From contig NC_134419.1 of assembly GCF_030867145.1 (NCBI RefSeq), forward strand, positions 124,001-188,000: a DNA stretch of 64,000 nucleotides, in the 5' to 3' direction. Position numbers and translations under genes: made by a program. The DNA is from Opisthocomus hoazin (lineage: Eukaryota > Chordata > Aves > Opisthocomiformes > Opisthocomidae). The notes beneath the pieces are model-generated. The model did not search any database, was not told the DNA's origin, and saw only the letters and a list, made by a program, of their open reading frames with translations. Shown one piece after another: positions 1 to 13,366 of this stretch (the first letter of the stretch is position 1; the number at the start of each line of letters is the position of its first letter).

Positions 1-2641
<2,641 letters not shown>

Positions 2642-3722
2642 CTAAGTAGTGCATTATTTTAGTTCTTTATCACATAAGCACATCATCAACATAGAGCAAT
2701 GAAAATACATCATTTACCATTTACAAACAATCTGTAATATGTCAACTATTTCCACCCCATTAACAACTTAATACGTATCAGCCACTCACAAATATTCTGT
2801 ACGTCATGCGTGTCTGTACATACACATGCGCACATTCAGGCACATGCACATGTATAGATCTACACATACTGCGCTCCCTTCCTCCCCTGTATTTTCTAGT
2901 TCAAAGTATCAAGCTCAATGTAGAATTAAACACCTACAAGTAGCTAGGCACCAATTCACTTCAGATCATCAGTTATTATCTTGGCATGCAATCTATCACT
3001 CAAATTACCACCCCAACTAGTCTCAAAAATAACAAGCCTAACATTTAATGAAACTTACTTCCAAGTGCCAAAACTGCCACAATCTAAAGTCACATTAGGA
3101 AATCAAATCTCATATTGAAGTCTCTTACATTGGTTACATCACCTACACTACCTATAAACATTAGTTTCTACATGCAGGACTTCTTAAGCACAAGAATAAC
3201 ATCATAAGCAATAGTGCTCAGAGTTCTTTTGTGGACAGTAAAGACAACTGCAACTTTTCTTCAGACATAAGCAGTTACTGTCATTTTTCACCTGCTGGAA
3301 CTGGAATTCTATTATGGGCTACATCTGATAACCTATGACTATAGAACTGATGCTAATTAAAGTGTTTATCAAACCCAGTAAGCATGAAGCAGTGCTGTGG
3401 TGAGATTCAGTATGCTGTCCCATCAAAAGAACGTGTAAATGCAGCTATACTCCTTGTGCATTCTAGTGGATGAAGAAGCAACAAGTAGTTTATTTCCCAG
3501 GTCTCGAAGTAATTCTAGAGCTAAACCAATAATGTTCAAATTTATACTCAGAAAATACCTGCCAAAACTCATCACAGACCTAGGGAAATTAACAAAGACA
3601 TCTCTCCCTTATAGCTTGGATTGCAAAGCAAGAAACAATTCGCTCGTGAGCATGCATCTAACCCTTAACTCTGAGCAAGTCAATAAGGACCACAGCTGTA
3701 CTGAAACAAATCTTATACCTAC
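2642..3722 (-). other. RABGGTB intron 2
   Basis: Intron with canonical ends (GTAGGT to CTTAG). RABGGTB introns host C/D snoRNAs (SNORD45 family) in mammals, but I could not find a convincing pair of C and D boxes with a closing stem here. Confidence 0.8.
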
Positions 3723-3830
3723 ATAATCATCTTTCTTTGTTCCATATGAAGCTATATAGTCCGCATGTTTCTCCGAAAGCAGTGTGCTTGGGGCATCAGA
3801 TTTTAATAGAACATCCTTCTGCGGTGTCCC
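3723..3830 (-). CDS. RABGGTB: RABGGTB exon 2
   Basis: This 108-nt, 36-codon exon encodes [20 protein letters not shown] and continues to KKDDY, matching the N-terminus of the Rab geranylgeranyltransferase beta subunit directly after the initiator Met. The acceptor is TTTGCAG and the donor GTAGGT. Both flanking junctions are phase 0: upstream it joins the ATG that ends exon 1, downstream it joins EYCM of exon 3. A longer open frame reading through both splice sites exists but has no significance. Confidence 0.96.
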
Positions 3831-4435
3831 CTGCAAAAAGCACCAACAAGGCGTCAGTCGCGTCGTCAGTTCGAGAGGTTTTGGTACCTCGGTACGGCAC
3901 AGCCAGCGCTGGCAGCAGCAGCTGCTGGGTAACCGACACCTCTTCCTCTGACCGGAACGCAGGGCGGATCGCCTGCCTTGCAGCGCCGCTCGAGCCGCAC
4001 CCTTCCCAGGGAGAGGGTTCAAACAAGATCTTTCCACAAAGCTGAGTAAACCCACCAGCTCGCCAGAAATAAGCTCCACGACCGGAAGAAGAGGCCCTCC
4101 CCTGCGCGCGCGAAGGACGCCGCGCCCCTCGCCGCAGAGGCCCCGGCCGGACGCACAGCCCGGGGCCGCCGCACAGCCCCGCCTCGCCGTCCTGCCATCC
4201 CAGCCGCGGCCCGGGCGGGCGGCAGGCGCGCTCCCGAGTCCACCCCAGAACCGGAGCTGCGAGGGCCACCGGCGTCGAGACCGGGGCCGCCGCAGGCTCT
4301 AGGCCGCGCCGCCCTCCCGGCCCACGGAGCACAGCTAGGCGGCTGGAAATCTACGCTTCGCCCCAGAGGCAAAGGCACGGACTCCGTCGGCCCGCCAAAC
4401 CGAACCCCCTCCCCGCCGCGGCGAGCGACACCCAC

Positions 4436-4500
4436 CATGTTCGCCTCTCGCACCGGAAGGAGCGTCGTGCTGCGGCACGGGGCGGGGCGAGAGGTGGCGC
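4436..4500 (-). CDS. RABGGTB: RABGGTB exon 1: 5'UTR plus start codon
   Basis: On the minus strand the sequence GGCGAACATG is followed at once by the donor GTGGGT. Exon 1 therefore contributes only the initiator ATG (4436-4438) and 5'UTR, and exon 2 starts with GGG ACA CCG, giving M-GTPQKD as in mammals. An A at -3 gives an acceptable Kozak context. The upstream limit of the exon (about 4500) is a guess inside a CpG island, since no transcription start can be read from sequence. Confidence 0.85.
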
Positions 4501-4718
4501 CAGCAGGGCCCAGCTATAGGTGCCCGCGCGCCGCCCACCGGTATGCGCGATTCTGTCCTGTGGCCGTGCTGGGGCAAGGCAGCGCCTACGCTAGTACCGT
4601 CTGCAGGCTGTGCCGTGCGCAAGGGCCCTCGGCTGCCCAGAGGTGCCGGTGCGGCCCAGCCCAGCCGCTGTCGGCGCCCGGGAGGGTGGCGGGTCGCTCC
4701 CATGGCGGGGAGCAGGGC

Positions 4719-4743
4719 CGTGCCGTGCCGTGCCGTGCCGTGC
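4719..4743. repeat. GCCGT pentanucleotide tandem repeat
   Basis: About five uninterrupted copies of the pentamer GTGCC/GCCGT lie in the upstream half of the RABGGTB CpG island. It is a short tandem repeat, probably length-variable, of unknown effect. Confidence 0.9.
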
Positions 4744-4860
4744 CTCTCCCGTAGCGGGGCCGCGGCCGTCCCCGAGGCCGTGCTGCAGGGCCGGTGCCGC
4801 ACAGCGCCTGGGAACCGGCCGCCGTGCCCCCTCGAGCTGTGTGTGTGTGCGGAGGCGTTC

Positions 4861-5509
4861 AGACTTGCTGCAGCTAAAGGTTATCGTAAAACAGGTGAGG
4901 GAGTAAACTTAAAGCCTAGTAACTCCAGCTGTGCCCTCTCTTGCACCGCAGCAAGCAGGACGACATTTAGAAATAGCTTCAGTTTCTTTCGGATACCTCA
5001 GTTCTATGGAAAAGCAAATCCAAGAATTTAGTCAGGGAGCAGGTAAGGATAGCGGTCCTTGTGTTCCAAAAACCCCCTTTGCTTCCTAATTAAAACTGGC
5101 TAGGATGATTTTGCTATTGATTACCAACACTTAATGCTGGCACATGTCCCCCACAGAACCACAGCAGGCAGGAACAACAGTTGGATTCTGTACGAGAAAT
5201 ACTATGTGTAATGCTGGCTTGCACAGAACAGTGAAAAATAAGGTCTATTTTTTACACAAGTTAAATACTTATCAAGGATGTTGCATTATTGGTCTTCCTG
5301 CAGGTAAATAAGTTGGTGATTTATACTGATTAAACACTTTATTTATAAAGAATTAATTTCCCAGGTGGCCTACCTGTGAAGTAAGCATTGCAAAACTGAT
5401 ACCTGATGACAGTAATTATACCATCCAGCACTAAATTTAGATGATAGATGAAAAGACACTAGAGGGAGGCAGGGATGTGTTGGTGAGAAATTGCAAATTA
5501 ATTCACACA
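4861..5509. other. Intergenic, nothing recognised
   Basis: Unique AT-rich sequence between the RABGGTB island and a CR1 cluster. It contains only the isolated plus-strand splice-donor-like site near 4894. Confidence 0.5.
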
Positions 5510-5511
5510 AC

Positions 5512-6790
5512 TGTGATCTTGAGATCATCAGGTGCAACCCACCTGCCCAAGCAGGGTCAGCTAGAGCAGGTTGTCCAAGACTGTGTCCATTTGAGTATTT
5601 CCACAGACGGGAAACTCCACAACCTCTGCCCGTGTACAACATCCCTCGCAATCACAGAATCACAGAATGGTAGGGGTTGGAAGGGACCTCTGTGGGTCAT
5701 CTAGTCCAACCCCCCTGCCGAAGCAGGGTCACCTACAGCAGGCTGCACAGGACCTTGTCCAGGCGGGTCTGGAATATCTCCAGAGAAGGAGATTCCACAA
5801 CCTCCCTGGGCAGCCTGTTCCAGTGCTCCGTCACCCTCAGAGGGAAGAAGTTCTTCCTCATGTTCAGACGGAACTTCCTGTGCCTCAGTTTGTGCCCATT
5901 GCCCCTTGTCCTGTCGCTGGGCACCACTGAAAAGAGCTTGGCCCCATCCTCCTGACACCCACCCTGCAGATATTTATAAGCATTTATTAGGTCCCCTCGC
6001 AGCCTTCTCTTCTTCAGGCTGAACAAGCCCAGCTCCCTCAGCCTCTCCTCGTAGGAGAGATGTTCCAGTCCCCTCACCATCCTTGTAGCCCTCCGCTGGA
6101 CTCTCTCCAGTAGCTCTTCATCTTTCTTGAACTGGGGAGCCCCGAACTGGACAGAGTACTCCAGATGAGGCCTCACCAGGGCAGTGTAGAGGGGAAGGAG
6201 AACCTCCCTCGTCCTGCTGGCCACACTCTTCTTGATGCACCCCAGGATCCCATTAGCTTTCTTGGCAGCCAGGGCACACTGCTGGCTCATGGTTAACCTG
6301 TCGTCCACCAGGACACCCAGGTCCCTCTCCACAGAGCTGCTCTCCAGCAGGTCCACCCCAAGTACTGATGCATGGGGTTGTTCCTCCCCAGGTGCAGGAC
6401 CCTGCATTTGCCTTTGTTGAACCTCATCAGGTTCCTCTCTGCCCAAAGTGTTTTCTTGTGTTCCAGTGGAATTTCATGTGTTTTAATTTGTGCCCATTGC
6501 CTCTTGTCCTGTCAACAGGCAGTACTGAGAAGAGGCTGTCTCCCTCCTCTTCATTGCATCCTATCAGGTATTTATGCACATACATAAGATCACCCTGAGC
6601 CTTCTCTCATCCAGGCTAGAGAGTCTCAGCCTCTCCTCCTGTGGCAGATGCTCCAGTCCCTTAATCACTGTTGGTTCCCTGTGCTGGTCTTCTTCCAGTT
6701 AAGTCCATACCTTTCTTGTACTGAGAACTCGATGCAGTACTACAGGTACAGCCTCACCAGGTGTCCAGTCTGCCAGCACTGCCTAGAAGG
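5512..6790 (-). mobile_element. Older CR1 LINE 3' fragment, split by a younger CR1
   Basis: Two diverged CR1 3' pieces, 5512-5649 and about 6447-6790, belong to one minus-strand element. The left part ends in the 'ccacaacctctg' region and the right part resumes with the 'ttgtgttccagtggaatttc' region that normally follows it. The break is filled exactly by a younger CR1. The divergence of the outer copy from the inner one shows the order of insertion. Confidence 0.85.
5650..6446 (-). mobile_element. Younger CR1 LINE, 5'-truncated, nested
   Basis: This copy is about 800 bp, carries the 3' end of CR1 on the minus strand and is almost identical to the longer copies at 20.1-22.9 and 59.3-61.7 kb. 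It encodes the C-terminal part of the reverse-transcriptase ORF (minus-strand frame 5733-6446, containing [15 protein letters not shown] and [18 protein letters not shown] motifs) but lacks the catalytic RT core, so it is a dead-on-arrival copy. It ends in octamer repeats of the CR1 tail (atcacaga atcacaga on the plus strand). Confidence 0.95.
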
Positions 6791-7615
6791 GTTAAAAAAA
6801 AAAAGTCTCAGAACAATTCCTTCTCAGCTGTTCTTGCTGCAAATGTAAGTTAAGTACATATACTGATAGAAAGGAACAATAGTTTAAATATACTGGCTTT
6901 GAAATAAACACGATCTTGTAGTTATTCTTAAGGAAAAGCTACATGCTTTCAACTTGAAGCTAATCATCCTAATTGAACTTTAACTTGCTCAAGTGAGTGT
7001 AACAGTACAAAAGGCCACATTCTCTCAAGCCAATATCATTACTGTTGGATAGCATCTAAATCCTCAGAACAGACACACATGCAGACGACAGCAATGCAGG
7101 CCTTTATACTGCTGAGCTGGAAAGGCTGTTCAGCTGCTGTGGGCAGTAGCATAGTAGCAACTGAAGTACAGCTATTAAGGTATTTCAGACACTGGACAAC
7201 TTACACAAAATACAATTTAAGTGATGTGACAAGCAAAATGAATAAAAAGCAACTACAGTTCTCTTAAAAAACTTCTCAGAATGCAGCAATGACTGTCACA
7301 AATAACATTCCAATCATCTAATTTTATAGTGAGAACACATTGCATTGTGAGGTTCTCATTTCTTGCCCATTTTGTATTTGAACAACCAATCACTTTGGAA
7401 TTCAGAATGTTTGGAAAGTACCAGCTTTGTTAGTCAGGAATGAAGTGAGGGACTGGACAGGGAGCATGGAAGTAGTGCTTAATAACATACAGAATAAAAA
7501 GATTTAAGGAAGGTATTTTTTTTCTCCGTGCCTTTTTAATTCTATTGAGAAATGCACTAAAATCCATGAGAACACAGAACACTACTGCAACACCAGATAC
7601 ACTTTATACATTTCT
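6791..7615. other. 3' flank of the ACADM pseudogene
   Basis: AT-rich sequence downstream of the former ACADM stop codon. It should include the old 3'UTR, but I see no firm boundary or conserved block. Confidence 0.5.
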
Positions 7616-7687
7616 TTAAGCCTTTAATGTGCCAACATGTTCATGAGCTATGATCATCCTTTGAATCTGAGCCATTCCCACATAAAT
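7616..7687 (-). pseudogene. ACADM: ACADM exon 12 with catalytic Glu replaced
   Basis: The 72-nt exon reads IYVGMAQIQRMIIAHEHV and ends with TAA at 7616-7618. Functional MCAD has IYEGT(S/A)QIQR here, and the Glu (376 in the mature enzyme) is the base that removes the alpha proton of the acyl-CoA. Here it is Val, and the following Thr is Met. The acceptor is TTTCAG. Confidence 0.92.
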
Positions 7688-10600
7688 CTGAAATGAAGAA
7701 TTGCAATAATGGTAGCTGATGATTTTTTTAAAGGTTTTTAAACAGATCTACACTGTTAAACCTTCACAGCACTAATCCAGTGTGGATTAGGATGTGCAGA
7801 AAGGCAGACAAAACTGAGAAAATTCCAGTGTGACAGAGTAAGTACAGTGGGCTAAATGGCATAAATCACATGCAAGATATTGAGAGACAGTTTTGTTCTC
7901 TCAGGTGCTCTTATGTAAACTCAGTAAGGTTCTCATGAAAATAAACAGACATGGTGAGTGAAGTAGGATGAGGAAAATATCCGAGGAACAAAATACGTAA
8001 TTTAGGTTTTACAAAGTAGCATTTAAAACAATAGGTGGAGGGGAGGAGGTCACTTGTTCTGAAAGCATGGTATTTGCTTTGACTAGCCTTTCAAGGTCAT
8101 ACCAAATGTTCTCTTTGATCCATTTATTTCTGTTGCTTCTTGTTAAGTAGTACTCTCTCCCATACAGTTTTGTTTTAGTTTTTGTTTTGGTTTTTTTTTT
8201 ATTCATGTCTTCTTGCATTTTCTTCTAGAAACAGTCTGCATCATCCCTCTTTTCTATTTCTTTGCTGGCAGCAAAGTCAAAGATATACAACAAAGCATAT
8301 ATGAAGCTCTAATGCTGAAGGAGGCCGTATGCTACACAGGTATACTGCAATGTAACACGAAGGCTGAGCAACATAGTTCATGGATTTCAGCATTTAAGCT
8401 CCCAGTTCTGACAGAACTTGGTTTGGCAAATTGCTCAAATTCATGCAAATTCACTTTCTCATTCACTTACAGGAATAATCTTCCAAGAACGTTACAAAGC
8501 TTTTTAAAAATAAAGATGCTATAACCTATGTTCACATTAGTTTTTTGGTTCAGAAGAAAGTGTTCATTCCCAAAGTGAATTCTCTGACTGGTGCTGCTTA
8601 CCCCATGTTGATCCAGTTCATAAAGCAGATTGTGTTTTGTGAATACTAGGTGCCTTCTGGAGCAAACTGAAATGGAAGCTCTGCTTTCTCTATATACCAA
8701 ATACTCACTAATCCTTTATGAAGCCATAATAGTCTAAGCCTACAACTGGACCCTTACAATTACTTACATGTGGGGGACATGCAGTCCAAGGGACCAAACA
8801 GGCTTGCTATGAACTCAGCCTGCCCAAACTGCTTGTAGTGTAGATTGTAGGGGCCTCAGCAGCTAGTCCAGCAACCTACTACTAATCTGCTCCCAGTACA
8901 CTAAATTACTTGCTGATGAAGACAGCCATGGAACTGAAGTATAAAGACATCAGAACTCACAATATTCCTACATACTTGCAAGAAAGGTTTTGGTTTATAA
9001 GCCAACGGAAATAATTTCAAGAATTTCTGACAATTGAAGAAGGAAAGTTTCCTGAATTTGAGAAGGGAAACCAAGTTAGAGTTTTTACCAGAGTAGCCTA
9101 GATTTGTAGGCAAACAAACCTAGAGCACAGTAAGGACATGTAAAAATGCTACCAGTAGACACAGCATTGGAATTGTGTAATACTGAAAAAGATCAAATAT
9201 ATGGAAGAAAAGTTGGACAACCAAGTTTTTGTACATTAAACATATGGCCAAAAGCATATACCATCTGAATCTGGGCAGCAATACAGTAAAGCACAGTGAA
9301 GTCCAAGGTATAATCAGACGTGGACAAAATAATTGTAGAGACAAAAGCCTTTCCTGAATTCCTTTGGGGATGAAGTGAAACAGAAAAACACCAGAAATTT
9401 AATACTAACTCTGATTAATCTTAACAATTTTTTAAAAGTCTGCTTAGCCATGCATTTGTGATGGATCAGTGTAACGGAAAAATCTAAATAACTGGGATCC
9501 TCTAAAATCAATCTCCGCTTTCAAATCAAGTTCTAACCGTCACACCATCTTTCTCTAGAAAAGTATGCAACCTGACAGGAAAAAAGCCCAGTCATAATGA
9601 AGTTCAAGTAATCATTCATTTCCTCACCCACAGGAGTGCAATTAGTTCTAAGAACATTTAGATTCCAAAACAGTGGCTGTGTTTCCTTAAATAGAGAAAA
9701 ATAAATTCTTGGCTAGTGAGAATAATAGTTTTTATTTTAAAGTCAGCTTAAGAGAAATATTAACTCCCTACAATCTGAAGAATGACAGCTGTTACAGCTA
9801 ACTAACATTACAGGTCATGGTCCACATGCATTTCTTGATGTCATCTATTTTGATATGTTTTACCTAGTCACAATGTCATAAAGAGGTGAAAATATTACTG
9901 GTTTTGCCGAACACAATTAAAATATTCCTGCTGAATAAAGAACTGTAGCATAGTATACTCTAACAGAAAAACTATGACATGGCATGGAATAATCTCTTGG
10001 CAGTAACACTGCAGAAAAAACCTGGGGATTACGGGTGACAGGGCTAAACATGAGTAAATATGATTGGGTTTTGTTCTTAAAAAAAAAGGCTAACCCCTCT
10101 AGGTTGTGTCACACTTCTGTTAATACAACACATGCAAGATAATCATTCCATAATACTTGATACTGGTGATATTGCAGCCAAAGTATTCTACCCAGCTTAT
10201 GATACCAAAGTTTCAAAAAAAAAGGTTTAGAGCACAGCAACAAATGATGAAAAGTCTGGAAACAGAAGGGGGGGGACACCCAAACAAATGAAAAAAACCC
10301 CCATAACTTGTGAGGAAAAAGGCGAAGAAACTTATAAGGGAAAAAGGTGAAGAAGCTGCTTTAGTGTTCAGGCTGAGAGCAAAGCTGAACTATAGGCAGG
10401 CACCAGCCCAGGATACGTATGAAAGGTCAGAGCACTTCCATCACTGAAGGTTTTCAAGAACAGCATTATACATAAACCATCTCTACTTACAGAATACCAA
10501 AGCAAGCATTGGTATTTTGATCAGGTGTTTTTATAGTGTTTTCTTCTAAGAGTTCAAAAGCTTCAAAATTAAGAGTCTAAGAATTTCAAAGACTTACCAC

Positions 10601-10833
10601 ACGGGGGTGGGGGGGGGAGGGCAGAGAGGAGAAAAAGAAAAAACATAATTTCGTTCCTTTATGTGGGTTGAGTTGTTGGTCCAGTGCAATGACTTTTGCA
10701 TGCAAGAATTTTCCTGATCTGAATGTATCTTTCTTTAAATTGAACGATTGTTGCTTTCATTGTAAAAACTTTTTATTATGCGTGTACATCACGATTTGAA
10801 ATAAGTAGCCATTAGTTTAGTTTCTATAAATTC
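7688..10833 (-). other. ACADM intron 11 (distal part)
   Basis: AT-rich unique sequence with several homopolymer runs. No exon, RNA gene or mobile element was recognised. It ends at the CR1 copy next to exon 11. Confidence 0.6.
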
Positions 10834-11124
10834 ACAATCACAGAATGTCAGGGGTTGGAAGGGACCTCTGTGGGTCCAACCCCCCTGCCGAAGTAAGGTC
10901 TCCTACAGCAGGTTGCACAGGACCTTGTCCAGGCGGGGCTTGAATATCTCCAGAGAGGGAGAATACATAACCTCCCTGGATAGCCTGTTCCAGTGCTGTG
11001 TCACCCTCAGAGTGAAGAAGTTCTTCCTCATATTCAGACGGAACTTCCCATGCTTCAGTTTGTGCCCATTGCCCCTTGTCCTGTCGCTGGGCACCACTGA
11101 AAAGAGTTTGACCCCATCCTCCTG
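10834..11124 (-). mobile_element. CR1 LINE 3' fragment beside ACADM exon 11
   Basis: About 290 bp of CR1 3' sequence on the minus strand, with the usual 'gggttggaagggacctctgtgggtc' start on the plus strand and an ATTCTGTG tail. It is moderately diverged from the young copies. It lies only about 35 bp beyond the exon 11 donor and produces a chimeric open frame (10903-11343) that joins exon 11 to CR1; this is not a gene. Confidence 0.93.
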
Positions 11125-11160
11125 CATTACTATAAAGATCACATTCTCCCTTTTACTTAC

Positions 11161-11392
11161 CTGGCAGATTTTAGCATCTCTCATTAGTTTTTCTACAGGA
11201 CATTCAGTATTAAATCCATTTCCTCTAAAAATCTGTACTGCATCTGTAGCTACTTGGTTTGCAATGCCACCAGCAATTGCCATTGCAATGGAAGCATAGT
11301 AGGTATTCCTGTGACCAGCATCTCTGGTAAGCCATCCTAGCAAGTCCCACTTTCATTGTCATTTCAGCAAGCAAGAAAGACACTGCTTGGTG
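11161..11392 (-). pseudogene. ACADM: ACADM exon 11 with 17-nt deletion
   Basis: The exon opens with [20 protein letters not shown] and ends with [17 protein letters not shown] before donor GTAAGT. Between AYQR and [11 protein letters not shown] the codons for AAWEV are missing. The remaining length (232 nt against 249) implies a 17-nt deletion and a frameshift. Two conserved Tyr are Cys and a conserved Gly of the FGGNGF motif is Arg. Confidence 0.94.
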
Positions 11393-12080
11393 CTGTGAAC
11401 GATGAAATAAACTAGGTTAACATTGCCTGCTTAAAATTCTGTGACATCCAAGAAAAATATAATCTCCTTAATACAGTGATCTCTTCAACAAACTCAGTAA
11501 ATTGTACTAGAGGAGTTCTACAGAATAAGGATCATGCTCTCATAATTGTATGTTGAACTAGACTTTAAGTTTTTAATTCTCAAATCCATTTAGTCATAGG
11601 GATTAAATACTGAATTATTAAATTCTTTACAATTTATGAGATTGGTATTTACCTTGCTGTTTATTCATATTTGTTTAAACTAGTAAGTGGTGTGATTTGC
11701 AATGTATTCTATTAGTATTAATACTGTGTGTCTTATTTCACATAGCTCAGAGTTTTTTCCTTTCCTGAAAATCCCTGTTTATTATCACTGAAGAACTTAA
11801 TTATGTCCTGAAAGTACATGAGTTCCAGGGCAGAGTTTTCTTTCAGCTTTTATTATTGTCATGATAAAGTACAGAAAAATTCCTGAAGTTACCACATAGC
11901 TAAGTTTACTCAAATGGTGCTGACCTATATACTTGGAAACCAAAAAATGGCAGAGATATAGAAAAATTAAGGGACTAAAAAAATCAAGGAATAACCTTGA
12001 AAAATCAGTCGTAGTACATCTGGTGTGAAAACACAGCTTTTATTTATATTCTCTCTCTCTCCTCCCCCCTCCCCACTTAC
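11393..12080 (-). other. ACADM intron 10
   Basis: AT-rich intron. A short CT run (12050-12061) lies near the exon 10 donor. Nothing else was recognised. Confidence 0.7.
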
Positions 12081-12176
12081 TTCAACAATTGCTTTCCCAA
12101 AGGTTTTTCTCTCCAAAGCATATCTAGTAGCTTCATCAAGTCCTCTTTTTGCTAATCCAGCAGCACCAGCTGGTAC
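12081..12176 (-). pseudogene. ACADM: ACADM exon 10
   Basis: The 96-nt exon encodes [20 protein letters not shown] then [12 protein letters not shown], matching MCAD. The frame is open. Acceptor TTCAG and donor GTAAGT are intact. Confidence 0.95.
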
Positions 12177-12253
12177 CTGAACTGAACACAGGACAAAATG
12201 AAAAATCAGAAATTCCTGCTATATTTTATACGTAAGTTATTTCTGATACTTAT

Positions 12254-12393
12254 GGGTGGTCTGGTCTTATCAAAAGCTCCCATTGCAATTTCAAAGCCAG
12301 CTCTCTCAGCTAGTAATACATTTTCTTTGGGCCTATTACATCTTCAAAGACAACACCTCTTGTAGCTGAGCAGTGTTGACCCACATTAATTTC
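12254..12393 (-). pseudogene. ACADM: ACADM exon 9: 1-nt deletion and lost donor
   Basis: The exon starts [19 protein letters not shown] and continues in a shifted frame as [20 protein letters not shown]. One G is missing at the PK/EN junction, giving 140 nt against 141, and the original frame then meets TAG. The exon end CCACCC is followed by ATAAGT where GTAAGT is expected, a G-to-A change at a former CpG that destroys the donor. Confidence 0.93.
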
Positions 12394-13257
12394 CTGAAAA
12401 GTGAAATTTACAGAGGTGCAACTAAATTGGATTATTCAAAGGTACAATATGTTTTCATTCTTTAGTTTACTCAAAGCATAAAGTCCGCTTTTTTCCTCAA
12501 AACAATCTAAGAAGTACCATATACAGCACAAACACAAATTTTGCACTTGCAGACCAGCATGCCCTTAATTTGTCTAAGCTGGGTGGTTTACCTTCTCCTT
12601 ATATGAAACAGTTCTGTAGCTGTAATTAGTCTTCTTGTCTTTCTCTAGCTCAACTATATCCTTTGAGATGGGAGTGGAAAAAGTAAAGAATCTAATAAGC
12701 AGGCAGTACAGGTATACTAGAAGTAAATAAATAAATAAATGAGCTTTTCAAGTGTTTGGATTCCTTTCCTAAAGTTCAACATCCAGTTTTGCCTACTACT
12801 AAAAATAGTACCTTTTTTTTTTTTTCCTTTTTTTAAAGAGAGAGAGCTAGCACCAGTGTCTCCAAGGCCCCTTCCTTGACGAGCAGTAGCTAAAATTAAA
12901 GTTCACTCTGTGTATATTTATGGTTAAAATTGTCCAACTTGCTTCTTATCCTTTCAAGGCGTACTACCTTTCATTTATTGCCACTTCTCAATAAAATAGT
13001 TCTCAAAGATTCTTTTGCAGCTGTTCAAAGTCACCTTACTTTAGACCACTCTGAATAATTCCTTATCAGAATTAACAAAATTATAATTGTCTTATGAATA
13101 GTTTCTGTATGTTGTGAAAATGAAAACATCATTGTACATGACCAGATGAAAATGTTCAGTTGTGCAAGTCTTTTTTCTTTAATGGTAATTTGGTGCATTA
13201 TTGGTTTAGAATTGAACAATAATTCCTGACTTGTCAGATAAGAGATACGGTCTTCAC
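12394..13257 (-). other. ACADM intron 8
   Basis: AT-rich intron with a short AAAT tandem run near 12726-12742 and a poly-T tract near 12810. No coding or RNA feature was seen. Confidence 0.7.
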
Positions 13258-13366
13258 CTTTCTTCCAGTTTGGATTCCAGCGCTATCTGCTTCCACAATG
13301 AACCCAGTAAAGGCTCTGCTTGCAGGAACTTTTGGATCTGGACTGGTACGAGCTAGCAAAAAATAC
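13258..13366 (-). pseudogene. ACADM: ACADM exon 8
   Basis: The 109-nt exon encodes [20 protein letters not shown] then [16 protein letters not shown], a clear match to MCAD. The frame is open, with acceptor ACTAG and donor GTGAAG. Confidence 0.95.

Larger units (their letters stand above)
3880..4860. promoter_or_regulatory. CpG island promoter of RABGGTB
   Basis: About 1 kb of very GC- and CpG-rich sequence abruptly replaces the AT-rich background and spans RABGGTB exon 1 and the start of intron 1. No TATA box is evident, as is usual for housekeeping promoters. The island extends about 400 bp upstream of the start codon, and a strong plus-strand donor (AAACAG then GTGAGGG, near 4894) lies at its far side, so divergent transcription is possible. 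Confidence 0.85.

Noticed and set aside
2645-3480. C/D snoRNA (SNORD45-type) in RABGGTB introns
   Set aside because: Isolated TGATGA- and CTGA-like words occur on the minus strand (for example near 2960-3010 and 3205) but not at the right spacing with a closing stem.
3609-4453. 156-, 178- and 144-codon minus-strand frames
   Set aside because: They read through RABGGTB splice sites or the CpG island. Only the exon segments are supported.
10903-11343. 146-codon minus-strand open frame
   Set aside because: It is a chance fusion of ACADM exon 11, intron sequence across its donor and a CR1 fragment.
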